64,000 nucleotides of DNA from NCBI RefSeq assembly GCF_900105805.1, contig NZ_LT629788.1, positions 5,874,501 to 5,938,500 of the forward strand. Reading direction: 5' to 3'. This DNA comes from Pseudomonas moraviensis. GTDB taxonomy: Bacteria > Pseudomonadota > Gammaproteobacteria > Pseudomonadales > Pseudomonadaceae. The number at the start of each line of letters is the position of its first letter. Positions within the stretch are counted from its first letter, which is position 1. The translations under genes were made by a program, and so were the position numbers. Below, one piece after another: positions 55,841 to 63,896 of this stretch. The notes beneath the pieces are model-generated. The model was given only the letters and a program-made list of their open reading frames with translations. It was not told the origin of the DNA and ran no database searches.

Positions 55841-55934
55841 AGCTTCAAGCGGCAAGCTTCAAGCTGCAAGATGGGTGTCGGTGAACGAAGTTTACAGCTT
55901 GCGGCTTGAAGCTTGTAGCTAGCGGCTTGCCGCG
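55841..55934. repeat. AGCTTCAAGC-type inverted repeat reaching into folX
   Basis: The left arm, AGCTTCAAGCGGCAAGCTTC onward (55841-55870), is matched by the inverse GCTTGCGGCTTGAAGCTTG (from about 55898). Its last bases include the folX stop codon and the codons for the final residues LAASR. A different class from the GTAGGAG repeats. Confidence 0.75.
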
Positions 55935-56290
55935 AGCGTGATCGATACCGACTCGGCAAAGCGCAGCGCGTGGGGTTTGTCGACTTCGACTTCGGCGTAC
56001 AGCACCGATGCATTGGTCATCACCAGATCGAGCAATTCTTGCGTCAGGCGTTCGAGCAGCGCGAAGCGGTTGCCTTCGACGTGAGCGATGATCGCTTTGG
56101 TGATGGTGCGGTAATTCAGCGCGTGGTCGATATCGTTGTCGCGCACCGCTTCTTGAGCTGCGTACAGGATGGTCAGATTGATCAGCACATCCTGTTTGTT
56201 GAGGATTTCGTCCTCGTTGATGCCGATAAAGGTGCGCAGGCGCAGATCCTTGACCCGGATGCGCGCCATTCCCGGTTGAAGTTGTGGCAT
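55919..56290 (-). CDS. folX: Dihydroneopterin triphosphate 2'-epimerase / aldolase family FolX
   Basis: A 123-residue FolB/FolX-fold protein (RIRVKDLRLRTFIGINEDEI; FALLERLTQELLDLVM). FolX epimerises dihydroneopterin triphosphate to dihydromonapterin triphosphate; the adjacent folM supports FolX over FolB. Tetrahydromonapterin serves as cofactor of phenylalanine hydroxylase in Pseudomonas. The C-terminus runs into a dispersed repeat. Confidence 0.88.
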   Translation of the reverse strand: MPQLQPGMARIRVKDLRLRTFIGINEDEILNKQDVLINLTILYAAQEAVRDNDIDHALNYRTITKAIIAHVEGNRFALLERLTQELLDLVMTNASVLYAEVEVDKPHALRFAESVSITLAASR

Positions 56291-56362
56291 TGATTAGCTC
56301 CGTCCAGACTATTGCAGGCGTTCTGGTGGATCTTACTCGACTCGCGGCCGAAGCGGGACGGC

Positions 56363-57073
56363 CTATTTGACGTGCCGGCCGCCGTTGACGGTGAGCGTCG
56401 TGCCGGTGACATAGGGATTGTCGAGCAGATAGCGCAGGCTCTGGTAGATCACTTCGCTGCCGGGCTCGATCCCCAATGCAGATTTGGCCAGTGCCTTGGC
56501 GCGGTAGGCGGCGTCGTCGTCGGGGTTGAACAGCACCAGTGCCGGAGCGATGCCGTTGACCTTGATGGCGGGCGCAAAGCGCGCGGCAAACGACAGGGTC
56601 AGGCTGTCGAGGCCGGCCTTGCTGGCGCAATAACCGATGTGTTTGCTGCTGCCCTTGCGGGTGACGTCGTCGCTGATGTGGATGATGTCGGCTGGCGCCG
56701 AGCGCTGCAGCAACTCGGCGCAGTGCAGGTTGATCAGATAGGGCGCGAGCATGTGAATGTTGAGCATGCGACTGAAAGCTTCAGCTTCGCTGCCCTGGGT
56801 TTCCGCCAGCCATTCGGAGGCGTTGTGCACGATCGCGCGCAAAGTGTCGGTGTGGGCTTTCAGCACTTCGATAAAGGCAAGAATCCCGGGCTCACCGGAA
56901 AAGTCCGCGTACAGGCCTGTCGCGCCCAGATCGCGCAATCGCTGCACGCCCGGGCGTTCGGTCCGGTACGTGAAGATGACCCGATGGCCATCCTCGAGCA
57001 GGCGCTGTGCACAGTGCAGGCCGACACGCTGGCCGGCGCCGGTGATGAGGATCGGGGCTGCGGAATCTGGCAT
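56363..57073 (-). CDS. folM: Dihydromonapterin reductase FolM
   Basis: A 236-residue short-chain dehydrogenase: cofactor motif ITGAGQRVG (TGxxxRxG, as in pteridine reductases), NAS (HNASEWLAE) and Tyr-Lys of YCASKAG. FolM reduces dihydromonapterin to the tetrahydro form with NADPH. It is 72 nt upstream of folX on the same strand. Confidence 0.9.
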   Translation of the reverse strand: MPDSAAPILITGAGQRVGLHCAQRLLEDGHRVIFTYRTERPGVQRLRDLGATGLYADFSGEPGILAFIEVLKAHTDTLRAIVHNASEWLAETQGSEAEAFSRMLNIHMLAPYLINLHCAELLQRSAPADIIHISDDVTRKGSSKHIGYCASKAGLDSLTLSFAARFAPAIKVNGIAPALVLFNPDDDAAYRAKALAKSALGIEPGSEVIYQSLRYLLDNPYVTGTTLTVNGGRHVK

Positions 57074-57131
57074 GGGCGGCTCGTATTGCGGTTGAAGCGA
57101 AAACTATAACAGGCTCGCCGCCCCTTGGAGA

Positions 57132-57701
57132 TCAACGATTCTGCGTCGACGCCGTGGCCGGTAATGGCCTCGTCGGCGTGCTGTTCAACCAGTTTGCCAG
57201 CAGGCGCGTCGACAACGGGATGAAGAAATACACCATCAGCGGTGTCAGGCAAGCCGTGCCGATCAAGATGCGTGGTAACAGACTCAGTTCAGCCAGCAGC
57301 GGGCCGAGGACAAAATTGAATATCAGCGACACCGGGAAAAACGCCAGCCAGATCGCCACGGCCTGTTTCCAGCGAGGTGGGCGTTGCCCGGCAGCGCCGA
57401 ACCAGCCTTCGATGCCGCTGACCCGATGCTCCTTGGGGTGTTCGAACAAGTCGCTGCCGCGGTTCAGCCAGGCTGTGCGCGACGCAGAATATTCCCACGC
57501 ATGCAGCGTCTGCTCATCGACAAAACGGAAAATAATCTGGAATTCGTTATCGCCGGGCGGTGGCGCAAGGACGCCGGAACCGAGGTAGCCGGGGAAGTCG
57601 GTAGCCAATTGTTCGCCTTCGCGCAGCCAGGCGATCAGATCGTGATAACGGCCATCGGCGACGCGACGCGCTACCATCAGCGTGACGGGGGAAGTAGACA
57701 T
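57132..57701 (-). CDS. Membrane-anchored antibiotic-biosynthesis-monooxygenase-like protein
   Basis: A 189-residue protein with an ABM-type ferredoxin-like domain (VTLMVARRVADGRYHDLIAW; FRFVDEQTLHAWEYSASRTAWL) and two C-terminal hydrophobic helices (about 119-141 and 145-165). Such hybrids are annotated as monooxygenases, but activity is unproved. Start at 57701 after GGAGA. It precedes folM, same strand, 58 nt apart, so all three may be one transcript, divergent from the LitR-like regulator. Confidence 0.82.
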   Translation of the reverse strand: MSTSPVTLMVARRVADGRYHDLIAWLREGEQLATDFPGYLGSGVLAPPPGDNEFQIIFRFVDEQTLHAWEYSASRTAWLNRGSDLFEHPKEHRVSGIEGWFGAAGQRPPRWKQAVAIWLAFFPVSLIFNFVLGPLLAELSLLPRILIGTACLTPLMVYFFIPLSTRLLANWLNSTPTRPLPATASTQNR

Positions 57702-57752
57702 TTTGTATCTCCGTATTTCGAGCGCGTTGCTCCGGGTAAGAGCTTCGCCTGA

Positions 57753-57776
57753 CGCAGGCCGGGGTAGAGGCCTGCG
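57753..57776. other. Hairpin in the monooxygenase/LitR divergent region
   Basis: CGCAGGCC-GGGGTAGA-GGCCTGCG forms a perfect 8-bp stem, upstream of the monooxygenase-like gene. Further right, TTGAAC (57847) and TAGAAT (~57872) form a weak -35/-10 pair for the regulator with a long (19-nt) spacer. Confidence 0.45.
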
Positions 57777-57894
57777 CTTTACCACAAGCAAGGATTATTC
57801 CTGATTTTGTCGATTAAACCAGCCACTTTCGTCGCAGATCATTACTTGAACGCTTGCGCCCCATCGTGTTTAGAATGGGATCCAATTCACCGAC

Positions 57895-58872
57895 ATGGAA
57901 GTTGACCGCCAGATGCCTGCAATCACGGACATTCGCCCGGCTTCGACAGTGCCCGTCACGCTCGAGCGTGAGGAGCTGTTTCCCATCCGCGAAGTGGCGC
58001 GCCTGACCGGCGTCAACCCGGTGACCCTGCGTGCCTGGGAGCGTCGCTATGGATTGATCCAGCCGACCCGCACCGAAAGCGGGCATCGCCTGTATTCAAT
58101 GAACGATATCGAGCGCGTTCGCAGCATTGTCGACTGGATCGACCGCGGCGTGGCCGTGAGCAAAGTCGGCAAGATCCTGGCGAAGACAGAGCCCTTGAAG
58201 GTGCTGGCGAACTTCATCCCCGAAGACCATGTGCAGGCCGATTACAAGCAATGGCAGGAGCAGATTCAGCAGGCGGTGAGTGCGTTCGATGACCAGCAAC
58301 TGGATCGCGTTTATGGACAGATCTTCTCGTCGTACACGCTGCCGGTGGTGTTTGAGGCCATCATCATGCCGTTGTGGCGGCAACTGCTGCAGCGGCAGGA
58401 AGCTTTCGGGCAAACCAGCGAATGGTTGTTTCTCGACGGTTTTCTCAGAGTGCGTGTGTTGCAGCGCATCGTCATGCTGCGTGGCGCGCAGCCGCGGCGA
58501 ATAATCGTCAGTGCGCTCGCCGGGCAGTGTCGTGAGCTTGAGTTACTGGTGGCGGCGCTGTTTCTCAGCGGCAACGATTCCGGCGTACGGGTGCTGACCA
58601 CCGGCCAACCCTTCGACGAGCTGACGCTGGTCTGCGAAAAGGTCAAACCTGAGGCACTTGTGCTGTTTTCCAATCATGCCCCCGGGCCAGAGCTGCCCCG
58701 GCGCCTGAATCGTCTGGCGCTGAGCCTGGATTGTCAGTTGATGCTGGCAGGCGATGCCTCCGAACTGGCCGAAGACAGCCTGGCCGGCTCGGCGGTGGCG
58801 TGCCTGGGGAACGAGGGCGGGACAATGCGGCAACGCATGAAGCAATTCATGGCAGGCAAACTGGATACCTGA
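57895..58872 (+). CDS. MerR-family regulator with degenerate B12 domain (class II LitR-like)
   Basis: A 325-residue regulator. MerR helix-turn-helix at residues 29-75 (PIREVARLTGVNPVTLRAWER), helical bundle at about 110-195 and a Rossmann-like cobalamin-domain remnant at about 203-315. In light-sensing CarH/LitR the bundle has W-x9-EH and the Rossmann domain has ExHxxG ligating B12; here the positions read E176-W177 and C212-R213-E-L, so both His residues are missing. This is the pattern of class II LitR, which works with LOV proteins in P. putida. A second ATG is at 57913. Confidence 0.85.
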   Translation: MEVDRQMPAITDIRPASTVPVTLEREELFPIREVARLTGVNPVTLRAWERRYGLIQPTRTESGHRLYSMNDIERVRSIVDWIDRGVAVSKVGKILAKTEPLKVLANFIPEDHVQADYKQWQEQIQQAVSAFDDQQLDRVYGQIFSSYTLPVVFEAIIMPLWRQLLQRQEAFGQTSEWLFLDGFLRVRVLQRIVMLRGAQPRRIIVSALAGQCRELELLVAALFLSGNDSGVRVLTTGQPFDELTLVCEKVKPEALVLFSNHAPGPELPRRLNRLALSLDCQLMLAGDASELAEDSLAGSAVACLGNEGGTMRQRMKQFMAGKLDT

Positions 58873-58875
58873 ACC

Positions 58876-59481
58876 TCAGGCGTGCAGGGCGGGGTGGGTC
58901 AGCCGATGCTGTTGCAGAATGAACTGGCGCAGGCGCTCGGTTTCGTCGGCATCGGTCTGGCTCAGTTCGTAGGCGTAGAAACCTTGCTCGTTTTCCCGCT
59001 CGAAATGGCCGCGTAACGAGATACGCTCATAACCGGAAGGGCTGAACCACAGGGCGAAGTTCTTCGGTGGTTTGGTCTTGTTGCGCACTTCCAGCAATAC
59101 GCCTTTGTGCGACACTTCGTGCACCCACAGCATGCCAGGCTGGCCCTTGGCATTTTCCAGCGCCACCGGCTCTTCAAGTACCAGACGCCACGGGCGTACC
59201 ATCGGCCCGTCTTCGTAAATGCTCGGCACACCGAGACGCAGATGCAGCGCGTGAAACTCGTCTTCCACCAGATGCAGCGGGAAAGTCATCTGCTGATTTT
59301 CGAAGTTCGCCTGGATCGTCACTTGCTCATGAGCGGCAAGACGGGTCAGCAGATCACGGATCTGCGAACCGCCATTAACCAGCAGACTCGACGTCGCATC
59401 CCGCACATTCAGTTGCGGGTTGTGCTGCATGGTCTGGATGAAATCCAGCTCGTCCTGGGTGAGGAGGGCGTCGCGCTGCAT
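58876..59481 (-). CDS. PilZ-like domain protein
   Basis: A 201-residue cytoplasmic protein. An N-terminal YcgR-N-like part (about 30-95) is followed by a PilZ-like domain (about 95-175): VRPWRLVLEEPVALE, then VHEVSHKGVLLEV in the position of the DxSxxG c-di-GMP motif, and WFSPSGYERISLRGHF. The match is by eye; the Arg motif looks incomplete, so c-di-GMP binding is uncertain. It converges with the LitR-like gene (3 nt apart) and is downstream of the LOV gene on the same strand. Confidence 0.65.
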   Translation of the reverse strand: MQRDALLTQDELDFIQTMQHNPQLNVRDATSSLLVNGGSQIRDLLTRLAAHEQVTIQANFENQQMTFPLHLVEDEFHALHLRLGVPSIYEDGPMVRPWRLVLEEPVALENAKGQPGMLWVHEVSHKGVLLEVRNKTKPPKNFALWFSPSGYERISLRGHFERENEQGFYAYELSQTDADETERLRQFILQQHRLTHPALHA

Positions 59482-59535
59482 GGTTAACTCGAAGTGAATA
59501 GTTACAAAGTCATTGGTGATTGTAGTTAATGACCG

Positions 59536-60012
59536 TCAGTTCGCGGTTTTGTTTGCGCCGTTCGTCGCTTTGACTGTCGCGAGCTCGCTTTGCAGTGCCG
59601 CCACTTGTGCTTCCAGCTGCGCGACCCGTTGCAGCGCCTTGACCTGAACGGTCACATCCTTTTGCACGCCGATGAAATACGTCTGCCCGTCATCGGCATT
59701 CTTCACCGTCGACAGCGACAGCTCGTTCCAGAATGGCGTGCCGTCCTTGCGATAGTTACGCAGGATTTCCCGGCACGAACCGCCTTCTCGCAATGTCTCG
59801 CGAATCAGCTGCAGACTCGGTTGGTCACGGTCTCCAGCCTGCAGGAAACGACAGTCCTGATAAAGAATCTCCTCACTGGTATAACCGGTCATGCGCTCGA
59901 AGGCAGGGTTGACGTAGATGAGAATGTTGTCCTGATCACCCTCCTTTTCCGCCACCACGATCCCATCGTTCGAGGCATTGATCACCAATTGCAGCAGACT
60001 GGCGTTGATCAT
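59536..60012 (-). CDS. Short LOV blue-light photoreceptor
   Basis: A 158-residue short LOV protein of the PpSB1/PpSB2-LOV type. The photoactive C54 is in YQDCRFLQ; flavin contacts include Q58, R62, N85, N96 and Q117 (IGVQKD). There is no effector domain; a C-terminal heptad helix (about 122-150, LQRVAQLEAQVAALQSEL) should be the dimerising J-alpha. Blue light should form the Cys-FMN adduct and alter dimer structure. PilZ-like and LitR-like genes follow downstream. Confidence 0.93.
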   Translation of the reverse strand: MINASLLQLVINASNDGIVVAEKEGDQDNILIYVNPAFERMTGYTSEEILYQDCRFLQAGDRDQPSLQLIRETLREGGSCREILRNYRKDGTPFWNELSLSTVKNADDGQTYFIGVQKDVTVQVKALQRVAQLEAQVAALQSELATVKATNGANKTAN

Positions 60013-60165
60013 CCGAGAATCCCTTCCGTTGTGTCAGTGGCAGGCATTCTAGAAGAATGGCGCGGACTGTCTATAGGCCATCAGCGTGGAGTGGGAGCTG
60101 ATCGCAACTGCCGCGCGAGGGCTGTTACTATCGCGGCTCTTTTTTTCAGTTTCAGGATCAGATTG

Positions 60166-60621
60166 ATGAAAGTCGCCATCCTCTCCGGTTCGGTCTACGG
60201 CACCGCCGAAGAAGTCGCCCGCCACGCCCAGAATCTGCTGAAAGCCGCCGGCTTTGAAACCTTTTACAACTCGCGCGCCTCGCTGGCTGATATTCAGGCG
60301 TTCGGCCCTGAGGCCCTTCTCGCTGTGACTTCGACCACGGGCATGGGCGAGCTGCCGGACAACCTGCAACCGTTGTATTCGTCCCTGCGCGATCAGTTGC
60401 CTGCTACGTTACGCGGGCTGCCAGGCGCAGTGATCGCCCTGGGTGATGCCAGCTACGGCGACACCTTTTGCGGCGGTGGCGAGCAAATGCGTGAATTGTT
60501 TGCCGAACTGGGTGTGAACGAGGTGCAGGAAATGCTGCGCATCGACGCCAGCGAAAGCGTCACGCCGGAAACCGATGCCGAACCGTGGCTGGCGCAGTTG
60601 ATGGACGCGCTCAAGGGCTGA
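60166..60621 (+). CDS. Flavodoxin-like protein (MioC type)
   Basis: A 151-residue FMN-binding flavodoxin. Phosphate loop SGSVYGTAEEVA, then TSTTGMGELPDN and ALGDASYGDTFCGGGEQM, the latter close to MioC and to the flavodoxin domain of sulfite/P450 reductases. MioC supports biotin synthase in vitro; the role here is unknown. Start at 60166 close to the LOV gene, divergent from it. Confidence 0.92.
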   Translation: MKVAILSGSVYGTAEEVARHAQNLLKAAGFETFYNSRASLADIQAFGPEALLAVTSTTGMGELPDNLQPLYSSLRDQLPATLRGLPGAVIALGDASYGDTFCGGGEQMRELFAELGVNEVQEMLRIDASESVTPETDAEPWLAQLMDALKG

Positions 60622-60796
60622 TCGCCAGACATTCTCGCTGCACCTTGCAAGCGTGGTTGCACTGGAACGGCTACAGGCTGTTTGCCCGGCTGACTCGTTC
60701 AGTCATCAAGCTGGCTGCCAATGCAACTACGCGATGCCCCGCGCCTGACTAGACTGCTGACACGAGCAGAACAAGAAGAACGCAGAGGTGCATACA

Positions 60797-61579
60797 GTGA
60801 GCGTAGCCCCCGTCCCATCGTCGCCGAGTGTCAAAGACCAGGTCAGCGCTGCCGAGTGGCAGACCCGTGTCGACCTTGCCGCCTGTTATCGTCTGGTCGC
60901 GCTGCACGGCTGGGACGATCTGATCTTTACGCATATCTCCGCCAAGGTGCCCGGCACCGAAGACTTCCTGATCAATCCGTTTGGCCTGATGTTTCACGAG
61001 ATCACCGCCTCGAGCCTGGTGAAAGTCGATCAGGCCGGCAACAAACTGATGGACAGTCCGTACGAGATCAACCCCGCCGGCTACACCATCCACAGCGCCG
61101 TCCACGAAGTGCGCCATGATGTGGTTTGTGTGCTGCATACCCACACTGCGTCGGGTGTTGCGGTGTCGGCGCAAAAGCAGGGGATGTTGCCGATCAGTCA
61201 GCAGTCGCTGTTCGTGTTGTCGAGCCTGGCTTATCACGCCTACGAGGGCGTGGCGCTCAATCACGAAGAGAAAGCACGCTTGCAGGCCGATCTGGCTGAC
61301 AACAATTTCCTGATGCTGCACAACCACGGTCTGCTGACCTGCGGCAGCACCATTGCTGATACCTTTCTGATGATGTTCACGTTCCAGCGTGCCTGCGACA
61401 TTCAGGTCATGGCGCAAACGGGCGGCGCGGAACTGATCGCCATCGAACCGCAGATTCTCGCTGGCGCCAAGGCGATGATTGCCGGCGTCACCAGGAGCGC
61501 GCAAGGCATGGGCGGCGCGCTGGCCTGGCCGGCGCTACTGCGCAAACTCGATCTACAAGACCCGGGGTATAAATTCTAA
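60797..61579 (+). CDS. Class II aldolase/adducin domain protein
   Basis: A 260-residue enzyme of the class II aldolase/adducin family. Zinc ligands are in VLHTHTASG and the LHNHGLLTCG motif. It resembles fuculose/ribulose-phosphate aldolases and epimerases, but substrate cannot be told; the long C-terminal part is as in adducin-like bacterial proteins. The GTG at 60797 has AGAGG 8 nt before; GTG 60788 is an alternative. The alpha/beta hydrolase overlaps its stop. Confidence 0.85.
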   Translation: MSVAPVPSSPSVKDQVSAAEWQTRVDLAACYRLVALHGWDDLIFTHISAKVPGTEDFLINPFGLMFHEITASSLVKVDQAGNKLMDSPYEINPAGYTIHSAVHEVRHDVVCVLHTHTASGVAVSAQKQGMLPISQQSLFVLSSLAYHAYEGVALNHEEKARLQADLADNNFLMLHNHGLLTCGSTIADTFLMMFTFQRACDIQVMAQTGGAELIAIEPQILAGAKAMIAGVTRSAQGMGGALAWPALLRKLDLQDPGYKF

Positions 61580-62481
61580 TGCCGCTCGCCGAGATTCCTC
61601 TGTGTGTCTGGCGCAAGCGCAGCCGGACCTTCGTTTTTCGTGGCCAGTCGATCCGCTACTGGATGGTCGGGCAGGGTGAACCGCTGCTGTTGATTCACGG
61701 TTTCCCCACTGCCAGTTGGGATTGGCATTACCTCTGGCAGCCACTGGCGCAGCGTTATCAGGTGATCGCCTGCGACATGCTCGGCTTCGGCGACTCGGCG
61801 AAACCGCGCAATCACACTTACAGCCTGCTGGAACAGGCCGATCTGCAACAGGCGTTGCTCGCCCATCTGCTGGTCGAACAGCCGGTGCATATTCTCGCTC
61901 ACGACTATGGCGACAGCGTTGCTCAGGAATTGCTCGCGCGGCATTACGAGAAACGCATCGAAGTAGCCAGTTGCGTGTTCCTCAATGGCGGTCTGTTTCC
62001 GGAAACCCACCGGCCGTTACTGATGCAGAAACTGCTGCTCAGCCCGATTGGCTGGCTGCTCGGTCGCACATTCAGTCGTGAGGCGCTGGTCAAAGGTTTC
62101 CGGCAGATCTTCGGCCCGCAGACGCAGCCGAGCGAAAGCGAACTGGATGATTACTGGAGTCTGGTCGACAGCAACCATGGCCCGCGCATCCTGCACAAAT
62201 TGATTACTTACATCCCCGAGCGCCGGGTTCAACGTGAGCGCTGGGTGACGGCCATGCAGCGTGGTGACATCCCCTTGCGGGTGATCGACGGCGCGGTCGA
62301 TCCAATTTCCGGTGTGCACATGGTTGAGCGTTATCGCGAGTTGATTGCTGATGCGGACACCGTGCTGTTGCCGGGCATCGGTCACTATCCGCAAACCGAG
62401 GCGCCGGTGCAGGTACTCAAGCACTATCTGGCGTTTCGTGATCGTCTGGTATTGCCTCCGCGCAAAGTGGCGTACTCCTGA
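61579..62481 (+). CDS. Alpha/beta-fold hydrolase (Asp nucleophile type)
   Basis: A 300-residue hydrolase related to haloalkane dehalogenases and epoxide hydrolases. Oxyanion motif HGFP (40-43), Asp nucleophile D109 in HDYGDSV, a helical cap, and C-terminal His in GIGHYPQTEAP. ATG overlaps the aldolase stop (TAATG), so the two are an operon. Substrate unknown. Confidence 0.87.
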   Translation: MPLAEIPLCVWRKRSRTFVFRGQSIRYWMVGQGEPLLLIHGFPTASWDWHYLWQPLAQRYQVIACDMLGFGDSAKPRNHTYSLLEQADLQQALLAHLLVEQPVHILAHDYGDSVAQELLARHYEKRIEVASCVFLNGGLFPETHRPLLMQKLLLSPIGWLLGRTFSREALVKGFRQIFGPQTQPSESELDDYWSLVDSNHGPRILHKLITYIPERRVQRERWVTAMQRGDIPLRVIDGAVDPISGVHMVERYRELIADADTVLLPGIGHYPQTEAPVQVLKHYLAFRDRLVLPPRKVAYS

Positions 62482-62483
62482 CA

Positions 62484-62560
62484 GATCAAAAGATCGCAGC
62501 CTGCGGCAGCTCCTGCATTGGATTTGTGTAGGAGCTGCCGCAGGCTGCGATCTTTTGATC
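62484..62560. repeat. REP inverted repeat
   Basis: Arms GATCAAAAGATCGCAGCCTG and the inverse. Located between the hydrolase and the SDR gene; the remaining ~120 nt to the SDR start shows no ORF. Confidence 0.9.
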
Positions 62561-62682
62561 TTTTGACGCCTTCATCATCGCGCAACCTTATCGCGCACCA
62601 TTCAGCCTCAGCCGTGTTCGTTGTGACTCAAAGCCCTGTGCCTGACACTCAGGATCAATACTGGCCTGCTGGAGTAGCTGCG

Positions 62683-63594
62683 ATGAATGAGCCTGTGCGC
62701 TTCGAAGATAAAGTCGTGATAGTCACTGGCGCCGGTGGCGGCCTCGGTCGTGCGCATGCGCTGCTGTTCGCCAGACAGGGCGCCAGGGTGCTGGTCAACG
62801 ACCTCGGCGGCTCGACACAGGGCGAGGGCGCCAACGCCTCGGCTGCCGACCGCGTGGTGGCGGAAATCCGCGAGGCTGGCGGTATTGCCGAAGCCAACCA
62901 CGACTCGGTCACCGACGGCGACAAACTGGTGCAGAACGCCCTCGATGCCTTCGGGCGCGTTGATGTGGTGGTCAACAACGCCGGGATCCTGCGCGACAAA
63001 TCGTTTCACAAGATGGACGACGCCGACTGGGATCTGGTTTATCGCGTGCACGTCGAAGGCGCCTATAAAGTGACCCGCGCCGCATGGCCGCATCTGCGCG
63101 AGCAAAACTACGGGCGAGTGATTTTCACTGCATCCACCTCGGGCATCTACGGCAACTTCGGTCAGTCCAACTACGGCATGGCCAAACTCGGCCTTTACGG
63201 TCTGACCCGAACATTGGCGATCGAAGGGCGCAAGAACAACATTCTGGTCAACGCCATCGCCCCCACCGGTGGCACACGGATGACTGAGGGCCTGATTCCG
63301 CCGCAGGTATTCGAGCAACTGAAGCCGGAACTGGTCAGCCCGCTGGTGGTGTATCTGGCCAGCGAGCAATGCCAGGAAACGTCCGGGCTGTTCGAAGTCG
63401 GCGGCGGCTGGATGGGTAAGGTGCGTTGGGAACGCAGCCTCGGCGCCGGTTTCGATCCGCGCGTAGGCTTCTCGCCGGAAGATGTCGCGGCGCACTGGCA
63501 GCAGATTTGTGACTTCGAAGGGGCGGCGCACCCGAAGGACAATATTGAAGCGCTAAAGGAAATGATGGCGAATTTGCAGAAGTATTCGCTTTAA
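62683..63594 (+). CDS. Short-chain dehydrogenase (multifunctional beta-oxidation type)
   Basis: A 303-residue SDR: cofactor motif TGAGGGLGRA (16-25), NNAG, catalytic Ser and YGMAK. The long N-terminal part and LVNDLGGS loop resemble the hydroxyacyl-CoA dehydrogenase domain of peroxisomal MFE-2/HSD17B4 and bacterial steroid or fatty-acid homologues. GGAG precedes the ATG. Whether it joins the aldolase/hydrolase operon is unclear because a REP separates them. Confidence 0.88.
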   Translation: MNEPVRFEDKVVIVTGAGGGLGRAHALLFARQGARVLVNDLGGSTQGEGANASAADRVVAEIREAGGIAEANHDSVTDGDKLVQNALDAFGRVDVVVNNAGILRDKSFHKMDDADWDLVYRVHVEGAYKVTRAAWPHLREQNYGRVIFTASTSGIYGNFGQSNYGMAKLGLYGLTRTLAIEGRKNNILVNAIAPTGGTRMTEGLIPPQVFEQLKPELVSPLVVYLASEQCQETSGLFEVGGGWMGKVRWERSLGAGFDPRVGFSPEDVAAHWQQICDFEGAAHPKDNIEALKEMMANLQKYSL

Positions 63595-63600
63595 GTGATT

Positions 63601-63629
63601 AGGCCACCAAGCTTGGGCTTGGTGGCCTG
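63601..63629. terminator. Hairpin between convergent SDR and small gene
   Basis: GGCCACCAAGC / GCTTGGTGGCC perfect stem with a 4-nt loop; no T run, so a weak terminator at best. Confidence 0.55.
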
Positions 63630-63638
63630 CATTGCTAC

Positions 63639-63896
63639 TTAAGAATATGTGTTGTCAGTCATAAACCTGGGCGCTCGCCAATTAGGCCCTTTGACGGCAA
63701 CTGGTCCGCTACCATTGGCCAAAACGCCTTGTTCGAAGAGTCGTGCATAGGTTTCAAGCAATTCGCCGCTTGCAATAACTTCGTACCTGTAGCGCCCGAA
63801 CATTCTGTCTAGGGAAGGTATGGCGGAACCGAGTGCGAACACGGTTAGTACATCTTCTACAGATTCATTTTTTACTATTCGCTCGACGATGCTCAT
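63639..63896 (-). CDS. Small unknown protein, possible immunity protein
   Basis: An 85-residue protein with no motif I can recognise (SVEDVLTVFALGSAIPSLDRMFGRYRYEV). Base composition is visibly lower in GC than the rest (23 of 60 on the line 63841-63900). Its ATG overlaps the stop of the preceding partial gene (ATGA), a coupling typical of toxin-immunity pairs. Ribosome site GGAGG lies within the end of that gene. Function inferred from layout only. Confidence 0.65.
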   Translation of the reverse strand: MSIVERIVKNESVEDVLTVFALGSAIPSLDRMFGRYRYEVIASGELLETYARLFEQGVLANGSGPVAVKGPNWRAPRFMTDNTYS

